Positions 22,578-31,316 of a DNA stretch of 64,000 nucleotides are shown here, piece by piece. Each line of letters starts with the position of its first letter. The first letter of the stretch is position 1. The stretch comes from Corynebacterium doosanense CAU 212 = DSM 45436 (GTDB lineage Bacteria; Actinomycetota; Actinomycetes; Mycobacteriales; Mycobacteriaceae): positions 1-64,000 of the forward strand of contig NZ_CP006764.1 in assembly GCF_000767055.1 (NCBI RefSeq), given 5' to 3'. A program made the translations under genes and the position numbers. The notes under the pieces are model-generated. The model searched no databases, was not told where the DNA came from, and saw only the letters and a list, made by a program, of their open reading frames with translations.

Positions 22578-23528
22578 ATGTCGAAATGGACGAAACGATA
22601 CGGCCTGGTAGAGATCCGGAAGCTACCGCTCAGCGACGTCGAACAGCTCACCAAAATCAGGAACGGCACCTACCTCAAACTGACGGATGAAGTGGCCGTC
22701 GACAGGGTGGCGTTCGGGAAGCTGAAACGGTGGGATCAGCTCGCTGCCCGGGCAGCCGCTGCCGGCCTTACGGCTGACAAAGCCGTGGTCAGCGGCGTCG
22801 CAGCCGCGCGGCTCTGGGGACTGGGTGTCCGGGGTTACGACCCGACGGTGGATCTGACCACGATGAAGGCCAAGGCCCAGTCACCTAAACATTGGCCGCC
22901 AAACGTCCGCTACCGCAGCACCCATCTCAACCCTGGGGACTTCATCGAGGACAACGGGCTGCGGCTGACCACGCTCGGGCGCACGGTTGCGGATATCACC
23001 AGGTGGCACGGGTTTGTCGACGGCGTGATCGCCATTGATTCAGCCCGCCACCGGTATCAAAATGTTTCCTTCGCTGTGCTTCGCGAATCGGCACTCGGGT
23101 TGGGGCCCTTCCATGGCCGGGCTCTGGTTCGGCGGGTGCTCGACCTCTCCCGACCCGACATTGACAGTCCGTTGGAATCTTGGGCCCGTGCGCTGCTCAT
23201 TGAGGCCGGCGTTGGCGTTGAGATCCTGACGCAGGTGGAGATCCGCGGGACGGATGGGTCCAGGTACTACCGGGTTGACTTGCTAATCGATGGCTGGTTG
23301 ATCATCGAGATCGATGGTGCCGTCAAATACGACGGCGAGACCTTCGGGGAAACCACCGCCGAGGTGTTGCGCGCAGAGCGCGAGCGCGAGAAGTACCTGC
23401 AGAACGAGGGTTACGTGTTTCTGCGGGTAGGGATGGCGGACCTGCTCCCGGACTCCAATGGAGAGTTCGGCGTGGTGGTCAAGGCCCGCGCGCTCCTGGA
23501 CCACCACGCAGCAAGGGTCATCGCGTGA
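22578..23528 (+). CDS. AbiEi-like/DUF559 protein with a Vsr-type nuclease fold
   Basis: The 316-residue protein has an N-terminal region (about 1-190) with AVVSGVAAARLWGL, a central DNVLRLTTLGRTVADITRW-like strand and helix pattern that resembles AbiEi-type antitoxin proteins. Its C-terminal DUF559 domain (about 200-300) has E in PLESWARALLIEAGV, D in YRVDLLIDG and E in LIIEIDGAVKYDG, so the PD-(D/E)xK-like acidic residues are in place. The start at 22578 (MSKWTKRYG) is chosen over a longer ATG. No partner toxin gene adjoins it. Such genes are frequent and often multicopy in mycobacteria and corynebacteria, and their role is unproven. Confidence 0.65.
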   Translation: MSKWTKRYGLVEIRKLPLSDVEQLTKIRNGTYLKLTDEVAVDRVAFGKLKRWDQLAARAAAAGLTADKAVVSGVAAARLWGLGVRGYDPTVDLTTMKAKAQSPKHWPPNVRYRSTHLNPGDFIEDNGLRLTTLGRTVADITRWHGFVDGVIAIDSARHRYQNVSFAVLRESALGLGPFHGRALVRRVLDLSRPDIDSPLESWARALLIEAGVGVEILTQVEIRGTDGSRYYRVDLLIDGWLIIEIDGAVKYDGETFGETTAEVLRAEREREKYLQNEGYVFLRVGMADLLPDSNGEFGVVVKARALLDHHAARVIA

Positions 23529-23531
23529 GAC

Positions 23532-24116
23532 CTACACCGGCCGGATCAGCTCCACGGCCTCGCGCAGCAGCTTCTCGCCCTCGACGGGGTCGCGCGGCTC
23601 GGGTGAGCGGTAGTGCCATTCCAACGCGGAGCCTATGGCGGCGGCGATGATCCGCACCAGGGTCGACAGCTGGAAGTCGGAGAGGCCTTCCGTGCGCTCG
23701 CGAAAGGAAACGATCATCGGGTCGAGGATCGGCTGGGTGACGCAGGCGGAGTGCTGGGGAGCGAGGGATTCCACCACCTCGCAGAGCTTGAACAGGGTGG
23801 GGAAGGAGTCGAGCTCCAGGTCACCGGTGCGCAGGTTCTGCGAGACGATGCGTTCGACGGCGGTGAGCAGGTCAAGCTCCGCGGGCAACGACTCGAAGTC
23901 GACGACGAGCTCGGCGACGCGCCCCGTGATGAAGTCGACCAGCGCCTCCTCGCGCGAGGCGAAGTAGTTGTGGAAGGTGCGCGGGGAGACCCCTGCAGCC
24001 GCGGTGATGGCGGGGACGGTGAGGCCTTCCGCGCCGTCGCGAAGCACGAGCTCCGCCGCCGCCCGCGCAAGGGCGGAGCGGGTGGCGGCCTTCTTAGACT
24101 CGCGCAGGCTGGTCAT
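23532..24116 (-). CDS. TetR-family transcriptional regulator
   Basis: The 194-residue protein has an N-terminal TetR helix-turn-helix: ALARAAAELVLRDGAEGLTV, then ITAAAGVSPRTFHNYFASRE (about 30-55). The remainder is a helical ligand-binding domain (about 65-194). It overlaps the end of the MMPL transporter gene by 23 nt, so it is read from the same transcript as crtB-crtI-mmpL and probably controls that group or a lipid/drug export function. It ends 3 nt from the convergent DUF559 gene. Confidence 0.9.
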   Translation of the reverse strand: MTSLRESKKAATRSALARAAAELVLRDGAEGLTVPAITAAAGVSPRTFHNYFASREEALVDFITGRVAELVVDFESLPAELDLLTAVERIVSQNLRTGDLELDSFPTLFKLCEVVESLAPQHSACVTQPILDPMIVSFRERTEGLSDFQLSTLVRIIAAAIGSALEWHYRSPEPRDPVEGEKLLREAVELIRPV

Positions 24117-26433
24117 GCTGCAGTGCTTCTCCCTCGATGTCGACGTTGGGCAGGATCTTATCCAGCCACTTCGGCATCCACCAAGCCTTGTCGCCGAGGA
24201 GGAACATGGTCGCGGGGATGATGGTCATGCGCACGATGAAGGCGTCGAAGAAGATCGCGGCGGCCAGGGCGAAGCCCATGGTCTTGATGAACTGCAGGTC
24301 CTGCAGCGTGAACGCGGCGAAGACGGAGATCATGATCAGCGCGGCAGCGGTGACCACGCGGGCGCCGTGCTTGTAGCCGTTGGAGGTCGAGTCGCCGGCG
24401 GTCTTGCCGTGCTTGAAACCCTCGCGCATGCGGGTGACCAGGAAGACCTCGTAGTCCATGGCCAGGCCGAAGACGAGGCCGATGAGCATGATGGGCAGGA
24501 AGCTCAGCAGCGGCTGCGGGTCGTTGACCAGGCCGAGTGCGCCCTCCTGGAAGAAGAGCACGGTGACGCCGAAGGTGGCCAGGACGGAGAGGCCGAATCC
24601 CAGGGCTGCGATGAGCGGGACCCAGATGGAGCGGAAGGCCAGCATGAGCACCAGGAAGGCGAGGATGAGGACGATGGCGATGTAGGGCGGGAGGACGTCG
24701 GCAAGCCGCTGGGACATGTCGTCGAAGATCGGGGTCACGCCGGTGATGCCGTAGCTGGCGCCGGTCTCGTCCTCGAAGGATCCGACGTCGTCGCGCAGGC
24801 GGGTCAGCGTCTCGGAGGTGGCCTCGTCGGTCGCTCCGCCGGACGGGGTGATGAGCACCTGGGCGGCGTCCATCGTGTCGGTGGTGGTGACGACCTGGGC
24901 GTTGACCACGCCTTCGGTGTTGTTGAACTGCTCGAGGGCCTTGGCGACGGCCGCCGGGCGCTCAGCCTCGTCCACGGAAGTGTTGTCCACCAGCGCGATC
25001 ATCGGGGCGTTACGGCCCGGGCCGAAGGCGTCGGAGGTCATCTCATAGGCGGTGCGCTGCGGGGAGCCGAGGTTGGCGGAGCCGTCGGTGGGCATGGCCA
25101 GGCGCATGCTGGACACCGGGATGGCCAGCAGTCCGAGCAGGATGACGGGCACGAGGACGTAGAGCCAGGGGCGCTTGCGGATCTGGCGTACCCACTTCAG
25201 GCCCATGGTCGGCTTCTCGTCCTCCGGGTCCGGAACGTTCGGGCCGGGGATGCGGCCGGCGAAGACGCGGGTGCCCAGCAGGCCGAGCAGCGCGGGGAGG
25301 AAGGTCAGCGCGATGAGCACGGCCAGCGCCACGGTGAGCGCGGCGGCGAGCGCCATGAGGGTGAGGAAGGGGATGTTGATGATCGACAGCGCGGTCAGCG
25401 CGATGAGCACGGTCAGGCCGGCGAAGACGACCGAGGAGCCGGCGGTGCCGGTGGCGATGCCCATGGCGTGCGCGCGCTGCTCACGCGAGAGCCCCTTGAT
25501 CACCTGCGCGACCTCCCTGGGCGAGAGGTTGTGCCCGGAGGCGAGTTTGACCAGCTCACTGCGGAAGCGGGCGACGATGAACAGCGCGTAGTCGATGCCC
25601 ACGGCGAGGCCGATCATCGAGGCGAGAATGGGGGTCATCTCGTTGACGTCGTCGGAGACGAGGGTGCCCAGCTGCACGAGCATGAGGCCGATGCCCACGC
25701 CGATGACGGCGGAGATCAGCGGCAGCCCGGCGGCGACGGCGGAGCCGAAGGTGATGAGCAGCACGATGGCCGCGACGGCCAGGCCGATGAGCTCAGAGGT
25801 GAAGCCGATCTCTGAGGAGGAGTCGAACGCGTTGCCGTTGTAGGCGATGGTGAGGTCGTCGTCGTTGTGCTCTTCGAGGGTGCCGGTGACGGCGTCGAGA
25901 TCCTCCTCGGCGATGTCCATGGCGGTCTCGGCGTCGAAGGTCAGCGTCAGCGTGCCGGTGGTCTCGTCTGCGCTGAGCGGGCTGATCTCCGCGATGTCCT
26001 TGTCGATCTGCTCCTGCGGCGTGCCCTGGGCGGACAGCTGCTCGGTGAGCTGGCCGGCGAGACCCTGCGCGGCGAGCACGGGGTTGGCGATCGCCTCGGT
26101 GTCCGTCAGCACGTCCTGTTCCTGCAGGTCAGCGACGAGCTCGTCGACAGCGGCGGTGACGTCCGGGTCCGTGAGCTTCTTGCCCTCGGGCGCCTGGACG
26201 ACGACGCTGCCGGTGGGCGCGGAGGTCGCGTCCTCGGAGTCGGGGAAGAATTCCTGCATCTTCTCCTGCGTCTCGATCGCCTGCAGGCCTGGGATGGAGA
26301 AAGTGGTGGACGGTTCCTTGGCGAATGCGCTGGCCAGGAACCCGAGCGCGATGAGGAGGATGAGCCAGAAGGCCAGGAACGGCCATTTCAGGCGGTAGGC
26401 GGTGGAACCTACCTTGTACAGGAACTTTGCCAC
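24094..26433 (-). CDS. MMPL-family RND transporter
   Basis: The 779-residue membrane protein has the MmpL/CmpL layout: one N-terminal transmembrane helix (WPFLAFWLILLIALGFLAS), a large extracytoplasmic loop (about 45-190), five helices, a second loop (about 390-530) and a final helix bundle. The conserved segment FGLAMDYEVFLVTRMREGF near 675 carries the proton-relay Asp and Tyr, and an equivalent GLAVGIDYALFIVARFRSEL lies near 255. The start is a GTG at 26433 preceded by AAAAGGG; a longer reading frame exists but lacks a ribosome site. Family members export lipids such as trehalose monomycolate, or drugs. Position next to crtI/crtB mirrors the cg0722 arrangement in C. glutamicum. Confidence 0.9.
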   Translation of the reverse strand: MAKFLYKVGSTAYRLKWPFLAFWLILLIALGFLASAFAKEPSTTFSIPGLQAIETQEKMQEFFPDSEDATSAPTGSVVVQAPEGKKLTDPDVTAAVDELVADLQEQDVLTDTEAIANPVLAAQGLAGQLTEQLSAQGTPQEQIDKDIAEISPLSADETTGTLTLTFDAETAMDIAEEDLDAVTGTLEEHNDDDLTIAYNGNAFDSSSEIGFTSELIGLAVAAIVLLITFGSAVAAGLPLISAVIGVGIGLMLVQLGTLVSDDVNEMTPILASMIGLAVGIDYALFIVARFRSELVKLASGHNLSPREVAQVIKGLSREQRAHAMGIATGTAGSSVVFAGLTVLIALTALSIINIPFLTLMALAAALTVALAVLIALTFLPALLGLLGTRVFAGRIPGPNVPDPEDEKPTMGLKWVRQIRKRPWLYVLVPVILLGLLAIPVSSMRLAMPTDGSANLGSPQRTAYEMTSDAFGPGRNAPMIALVDNTSVDEAERPAAVAKALEQFNNTEGVVNAQVVTTTDTMDAAQVLITPSGGATDEATSETLTRLRDDVGSFEDETGASYGITGVTPIFDDMSQRLADVLPPYIAIVLILAFLVLMLAFRSIWVPLIAALGFGLSVLATFGVTVLFFQEGALGLVNDPQPLLSFLPIMLIGLVFGLAMDYEVFLVTRMREGFKHGKTAGDSTSNGYKHGARVVTAAALIMISVFAAFTLQDLQFIKTMGFALAAAIFFDAFIVRMTIIPATMFLLGDKAWWMPKWLDKILPNVDIEGEALQHDQPARV

Positions 26434-26532
26434 TGTGATAGCCCTTTTCAGTAGAGACGCGTATCGACGATCGTTTCCCCGCCGAACGCATAATTGCACG
26501 GGGTGCGCAAAATTGCGCGACGGCTGCAAAGA

Positions 26533-28005
26533 CTACAAGGAGGTGTCCGGACGGGCAAGTCGGGCGAGAACATTCTCCGCCGAGATCAGACACAGCGGCA
26601 CCCCCACCCCGGGAACGGTGGACGCCCCGGCGTAGTACAGGCCGTCGACCTTGCGGGATTTGTTTCTCCCGCGCAGAAACGCCGACTGTCTCAGCGTGTG
26701 CGCGGGCCCGATCGACCCGCCGCTCCAGGCGTTGAAGTCGGCGGTGAAATCGGCGGGACCGCGGACATGCCGTTCCACCACCCGCTCGGAAAGGTCCGCA
26801 ATCCCGGCTCGCTCGGCCACCAGCGCGACCGCCGCGTCGGCGACCTCCTCTACCTGCGAGAAGGCGGGATCGGCCTGCACGGGGACCAGGACAAACAGGT
26901 TCTCGCAGCCCTCAGGAGCCACAGAAGGGTCGGTGGCGGAGGGCTTGGACACGTAGATCGACCTGGACGCCCGGCCCCCGCCGAACACCGCGTCAAAGTC
27001 CGGGGTCCAGTCCTCGCTGAAGAACAGGTTGTGGTGCGCGAGCTCCGGCAACGCACCGCGCACGCCGAGCATGACCAGCACGGTCCCCAGGCCGGGGTCG
27101 CGCTTAGCGAACCACTTTTCGGGATAGGTGCGCAGCTCGGGCGGCAGCAGCCGGGTCTCCGTGTGGTGCAGGTCGGCGCAGCTGACCACGAGGTCCGCGC
27201 GCAGTTCGCCGCCGGGAATGCGCACGCCGACGGCTCGGCCGTGTTTGACGGTGATGGCTGAAACGGGCGTCGAGAAGCGAAATTCCGCGCCGTCGGCCAG
27301 GCGGTAGAGCGCTTCCATGACCGCGCGGAAGCCGCCGACGGGGTAGAAGACGCCCTGGGTGAGGTCGGTGTGGCTCATGAGGTGATAGAGCGCCGGGGCT
27401 GACTCCGGCCGGGTGGACAGGAAGACCGCGGGGTAGGAGAGGAGTTGGCGCAGGCGGGTGTCGTGAAAACGCTTCTCGACGTACCCCTCCAGCGACATCG
27501 TCAGCAGGCGCGCGAGTTTTCCCAGGTGGCAGAGGACGTCGCGGTGCAGGAAGGGGCGCGGGGAGGAGAAGGTGGTGTAGAGGAAGTGTCGCAACGCGGT
27601 GCGGTAGGTCAGCTCGGCGCTGTCCAGGTAGCGCTCCAGGCGGGCGCCCGCGCCGGGCTCGATGGACTCGAACAGCCGTGCCACGTTTTCCCGGCCGGCG
27701 GGGACGTCCACCGGCGAGTGTTGCTCGGGGAAGACGCGGTAGGCGGGGTCTTTCAGCTGGATGAGGTCGAGCTCGGCGGCCGTGGAGGTGCCCATGAGCT
27801 GGAAGAAACGGTCGAAGGCGTCGGGCATGAGGTACCAGGAGGGGCCGGTGTCCCAGCGGAAACCTCCTGAGCTCAGCGACCCCGCGCGGCCGCCGTAGTC
27901 GGCGTTCTTCTCCAGCACGGTGACCTGGCAACCCTCCCGGGCGAGTAGTCCGGCGGTGGCGAGGCCCGCGGCCCCGGCGCCGATGACAATCGCGGTGCGG
28001 GTCAT
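26533..28005 (-). CDS. crtI: Phytoene desaturase
   Basis: CrtI dehydrogenates phytoene in FAD-dependent steps towards lycopene. The 490-residue protein has the N-terminal FAD motif AIVIGAGAAGLATAGLLA, the CrtI segment GGRAGSLSSGGFRWDTGPSW near 40-60, and the C-terminal signature GLYYAGASTVPGVGVPLCL near 455. It overlaps crtB by ATGA and lies 99 nt upstream of the MMPL gene. No elongase or cyclase (crtEb, crtYe/f) and no crtE is next to it, so the local end product would be lycopene or another acyclic carotene unless other loci contribute. Confidence 0.92.
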   Translation of the reverse strand: MTRTAIVIGAGAAGLATAGLLAREGCQVTVLEKNADYGGRAGSLSSGGFRWDTGPSWYLMPDAFDRFFQLMGTSTAAELDLIQLKDPAYRVFPEQHSPVDVPAGRENVARLFESIEPGAGARLERYLDSAELTYRTALRHFLYTTFSSPRPFLHRDVLCHLGKLARLLTMSLEGYVEKRFHDTRLRQLLSYPAVFLSTRPESAPALYHLMSHTDLTQGVFYPVGGFRAVMEALYRLADGAEFRFSTPVSAITVKHGRAVGVRIPGGELRADLVVSCADLHHTETRLLPPELRTYPEKWFAKRDPGLGTVLVMLGVRGALPELAHHNLFFSEDWTPDFDAVFGGGRASRSIYVSKPSATDPSVAPEGCENLFVLVPVQADPAFSQVEEVADAAVALVAERAGIADLSERVVERHVRGPADFTADFNAWSGGSIGPAHTLRQSAFLRGRNKSRKVDGLYYAGASTVPGVGVPLCLISAENVLARLARPDTSL

Positions 28006-28793
28006 GGGCGCAGGGCGCGGGCGGCGGCGCGGGTAGTGATGGCCAGCTTGCGACGCCGCGGCACGCTCACCCGGCCGGTATGGGGTCGTTCGAGCAGGTC
28101 GATGAGCTCGTCGAACAGGTCGGTAGCAGCGAGCACCCCAGCGCGGGCGCTGAGCGGAAGCAGCGTAATCGCCTGACGGGCGGCGGCGAGATCGGCGCGA
28201 GCTTCGGGGAGCAGGTCGCCGACCAGATAGGAGCGGCCACGTTCGGCGTCCTCGTCCCGGTCGCGCAGGAAGTTGATCTTCTGGAAAGCCGCGCCCAGGC
28301 GCTGGGCTGCGCTGTCCAGGGCGGGGCGGTCAGTGCGCGGCTGACCGGCGAGAAACACGTCCAGGCACAGGAGCCCGATGACCTCGGCGGAGCCGTAAAC
28401 GTACTGGTCGAAGCTGGCTCGGTCGTGGGGGGTGGGATCGAGGTCGCGGCGCATGGAGGCGAAGAATGCCTCAAGGTGCTCGTCCTGAAAACCGCAGCGG
28501 CGCGCCGTGATGGCGAAGGCGTGGATCACTGGATCGGTGTGAAAAAGGTGCAGGTGGGCGGTGCGGATCTGGTGCTCATAGTCGTTGATAAGCGTCGGTG
28601 CCTCCGTGGAAGACGCGGCACCGTCGACGATCTCATCCGCGATCCGCACCACCGCGTAGAGATTGCGGATGTCAGTGCGCGCGGGCTCGGTGAGTAGGCG
28701 CGAGGCCAGCGAGAAGCTGGAGGAATACTGGGCGATGACCTGACGGGCCGCGTGATGGGCGGCCTGGCCGAAGTCCTCTATCGGTTCTGGCAC
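28002..28793 (-). CDS. crtB: Phytoene synthase
   Basis: CrtB condenses two geranylgeranyl diphosphates into phytoene. The 263-residue protein has both Asp-rich substrate/Mg sites, DEIVD near residue 54 and DRDED near 178, plus YSSSFSLASRLL at the N-terminus. It is somewhat shorter than many CrtB proteins (about 290-310). The start is a GTG at 28793. It is the promoter-proximal gene of crtB-crtI-mmpL-tetR. The promoter must lie in the 28794-29000 region that also contains an aldehyde dehydrogenase remnant. Confidence 0.9.
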   Translation of the reverse strand: MPEPIEDFGQAAHHAARQVIAQYSSSFSLASRLLTEPARTDIRNLYAVVRIADEIVDGAASSTEAPTLINDYEHQIRTAHLHLFHTDPVIHAFAITARRCGFQDEHLEAFFASMRRDLDPTPHDRASFDQYVYGSAEVIGLLCLDVFLAGQPRTDRPALDSAAQRLGAAFQKINFLRDRDEDAERGRSYLVGDLLPEARADLAAARQAITLLPLSARAGVLAATDLFDELIDLLERPHTGRVSVPRRRKLAITTRAAARALRP

Positions 28794-28803
28794 AGCCTGA
28801 ACT

Positions 28804-29076
28804 CTACCTCACCGGGGACAGCCCAACGCTGGACTGGGCGGAGACGTGGATGAGTTTGTCGTTGACGAACTCGCCGACTCCCCAGCGCTCCAGCTCACGG
28901 CCATAACCGGGGCGCCCGATGCCACCGAAGGGCAGGCCGGCGGCGGTGACCGAGACCTCGTTGAAGAAGCTCATGCCCGCTTTGAGCCTGCGGGCGACCT
29001 CATGGGTCTGGGCCAGGTCAGTGCCCCAGACCGACGCCGAGAGGCCGGAGTCGGAGTCGTTGGGGCCCACGGTCAT
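28804..29076 (-). pseudogene. C-terminal remnant of an aldehyde dehydrogenase
   Basis: About 90 codons read as the end of an NAD(P)-dependent aldehyde/succinate-semialdehyde dehydrogenase: NDSDSGLSASVWGTDLAQ, RRLKAGMSFFNEV and GLPFGGIGRPGYGRELERWG, ending in FVNDKLI. The catalytic domain and cofactor domain are missing. Further upstream the homology breaks into other frames near 29080-29150, next to the DtxR-like box. The ATG at 29076 is internal to the old gene. It is a decayed fragment, about a fifth of a full enzyme. Confidence 0.8.
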
Positions 29077-29153
29077 ATCAGTGATGATCTCGGTGAGTTT
29101 TCCATCGTCCGGTCATAGAAGGAGTGCAGAACGATGAGGGGCCCGCTTGCTTT

Positions 29154-29172
29154 GTAGGTAAGCCTGGCCTTA
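29154..29172 (+). promoter_or_regulatory. DtxR-type iron box upstream of the siderophore operon
   Basis: GTAGGTAAGCCTGGCCTTA matches the DtxR consensus TWAGGTWAGSCTWACCTWA at 16 of 19 positions. It lies 64 nt upstream of the binding-protein start, where DtxR plus iron would block transcription, so the five genes that follow are probably induced on iron starvation. Confidence 0.7.
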
Positions 29173-29235
29173 GTCTATTGGTGTTCTAATATCGCTGTTC
29201 GGCACACCCCCGTCCTCACCTTTGGAGATCCCCAC

Positions 29236-30273
29236 ATGCGCCTTCGCCGCATTCCGGCCACGATCGTCGCCGCCACCGTCCTCGTCACCGGGCTCACCGC
29301 CTGCTCCGAATCCGGCACCAGCTCCTCGGGAACCTCGGCAGCAGCCTCCTCCGAGAACTCCGACGCCATCACCATCACGCACGCCTTCGGCGAGACCGTC
29401 ATCGAGGGCACCCCGGAGCGCGTGGCCACCGTCGGCTGGAGCAACCAGGAGACCCCGCTGGCCCTCGGCGTGGTGCCCGTCGGCATGGACAAGGCCACCT
29501 TTGGGGATGACGACGGCGACGGCATCCTTCCCTGGGTCAAGTACAAGATCGACGAGCTCGGTGGCGAGACCCCGGTTCTCTTCGACACCACCGACGCCAT
29601 CCCCTACGAGGAGATCGCTGCCACCGAGCCCGACGTCATCCTCGCCGCTAACTCCGGCCTGACGCAGGAGCAGTACGACGAGCTCTCCAAGATCGCCCCG
29701 ACGGTCGCCTACCCCAACGCCGCGTGGGGCACCTCGCTCGACGAGATGGTGGAGATGAACTCCACCGCGCTGGGTCAGGCCGACGAGGGCGAGAAGCTCT
29801 CCTCCGACCTGGACAAGGAGGTCGCCGACGCCATGGCCGCTCACCCCGACCTCGAGGGCAAGAAGGTCGCCTTCGCCTTCATCGAGCCGACCGACATGTC
29901 CAAGATCACCATCTACACCGACCACGACACCCGCCAGGATTTCCTGCTCGAGGCGGGTTTTGAGAACCCGACCGTGGTCACCGAGGAGTCCGCCAAGACT
30001 GATCAGTTCTTCGTCGAACTGTCCTCCGAGAACCCGGGGCGCTTCGACGACGTCGACCTCTTCATCGCCTACGGCTCGGACGACGACGCCGAGAACCAGA
30101 AGGCGCTCGAGGCCATGCAGGCCGACCCGCTGCTCAGCCGCATCCCCGCCATCAAGGAGGGCCACGTCGCGTTCCTCGGCACCGGCCCGCTCTCCGCGGC
30201 TGCCAGCCCGGCGCCGCTGGGGATCCCCTGGGGCATCGAGAAGTACCTCGACCGTCTGAACGACGCGCTCTAG
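29236..30273 (+). CDS. Iron-siderophore ABC transporter substrate-binding lipoprotein
   Basis: The 345-residue protein has a lipoprotein signal (MRLRRIPATIVAATVLVTGL, lipobox LTAC), a Ser/Gly linker and a FecB/FepB-type periplasmic-binding domain: ITITHAFGETVIEGTPERVA near 50, VILAANSGLTQEQYDEL near 135 and WGIEKYLDRLNDAL at the end. It captures ferric siderophore outside the membrane. A run of Asp/Glu-rich segments is unusual but common in this family in corynebacteria. First gene of a five-gene operon behind the DtxR-like box. Confidence 0.92.
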   Translation: MRLRRIPATIVAATVLVTGLTACSESGTSSSGTSAAASSENSDAITITHAFGETVIEGTPERVATVGWSNQETPLALGVVPVGMDKATFGDDDGDGILPWVKYKIDELGGETPVLFDTTDAIPYEEIAATEPDVILAANSGLTQEQYDELSKIAPTVAYPNAAWGTSLDEMVEMNSTALGQADEGEKLSSDLDKEVADAMAAHPDLEGKKVAFAFIEPTDMSKITIYTDHDTRQDFLLEAGFENPTVVTEESAKTDQFFVELSSENPGRFDDVDLFIAYGSDDDAENQKALEAMQADPLLSRIPAIKEGHVAFLGTGPLSAAASPAPLGIPWGIEKYLDRLNDAL

Positions 30274-30278
30274 AACAG

Positions 30279-31316
30279 GTGTCCACGCGTACCGACGCTC
30301 CGTCAGCCCCATCGACGAAGGCACGCCAGGCCTCCAGAACACTGTGGATCCTGGTCCTGCTGGCGTCGACTGCCGTGGCCGCCGTGTTCTCCGTGATGTT
30401 CGGCGTGCGCTCCATCGAGTGGTCGGACGCCTATGCGGCCCTGCTCGGGCACACCGACACCACGGAGCAGGCCGCCGCGGCCGCGCGCATCCCGCGCACC
30501 GTGCTGGCCATCCTCGTCGGCGCCTCGCTATCCCTGGCCGGCCTGGCCATGCAGGCGGTGACCCGTAACCCGCTCGCCGACCCGGGCATCTTCGGGGTGC
30601 TCTCCGGCGCGTCGCTGGCTGTGGTCGTGGGCATCGCCTTCTTCGGGCTGACCTCTGCGGTGCCCACGATGCTGCTCGCCGTTCTCGGCGCGGCTCTGGC
30701 CGCGGTGTTTGTCTACACCGTCGGCTCCCTCGGGCGCGGCGGGGCGACCCCGCTCAAGCTCGCCCTGGCCGGCGCCGCCACCTCCGCGGCCCTCGGGTCG
30801 CTGGTCAGCGCGGTGCTCCTGCCGCGCACGGACGTCCTGGACTCCTTCCGCTTCTGGCAGATCGGCGGCGTCGGCGGCGCGCAGTGGCACACCCTCGCCT
30901 ACGGGGCCCCGGCCCTGGGGCTCGGCGCACTCATCTGCGTCGTCTCTGCGCGCGGCATGAACGCCCTGGCCCTCGGCGACGAGGTGGCCACCGGCCTCGG
31001 CGTCAACGTCCCGCTGACCAGGGGCGTCATTTCCATCGGCGCGGTGATCCTCTGCGGCGTATCGACGGCCCTTGCCGGCCCCATCGGCTTCGTCGGCCTC
31101 ATCGTGCCCCACGCCCTGCGCCTGCTCTTCGGGCCGGACCACCGCTGGCTGGTTCCGGCCACCGCGATCGGCGGGGCCACGCTCATCCTGCTGGCTGACA
31201 CCGCCGGCCGGGTGATCACCCGCCCCAGCGAGATCGCCGTGGGCATCATCATGCCGCTCATCGGCGCGCCGGTGTTCATCTGGATTGTCCGCCGGGCCAA
31301 GGTGCGTGAACTGTGA
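30279..31316 (+). CDS. Iron-siderophore ABC transporter permease (FecCD family), first
   Basis: The 345-residue membrane protein has about 9-10 helices and the FecCD hallmarks RIPRTVLAILVGASLSLAGL near 70, AVTRNPLADPGIFGVLSGAS near 90 and GPIGFVGLIVPHALRL near 265. A charged N-terminal tail precedes the first helix. The start is GTG at 30279, 5 nt after the binding-protein stop. It pairs with the second permease to form the heterodimeric channel. Confidence 0.92.
   Translation: MSTRTDAPSAPSTKARQASRTLWILVLLASTAVAAVFSVMFGVRSIEWSDAYAALLGHTDTTEQAAAAARIPRTVLAILVGASLSLAGLAMQAVTRNPLADPGIFGVLSGASLAVVVGIAFFGLTSAVPTMLLAVLGAALAAVFVYTVGSLGRGGATPLKLALAGAATSAALGSLVSAVLLPRTDVLDSFRFWQIGGVGGAQWHTLAYGAPALGLGALICVVSARGMNALALGDEVATGLGVNVPLTRGVISIGAVILCGVSTALAGPIGFVGLIVPHALRLLFGPDHRWLVPATAIGGATLILLADTAGRVITRPSEIAVGIIMPLIGAPVFIWIVRRAKVREL

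Noticed and set aside
24137-26454. Many long plus-strand frames opposite the MMPL gene
   Set aside because: They are shadows of high-GC third positions; the minus-strand protein has clear transmembrane and RND motifs.
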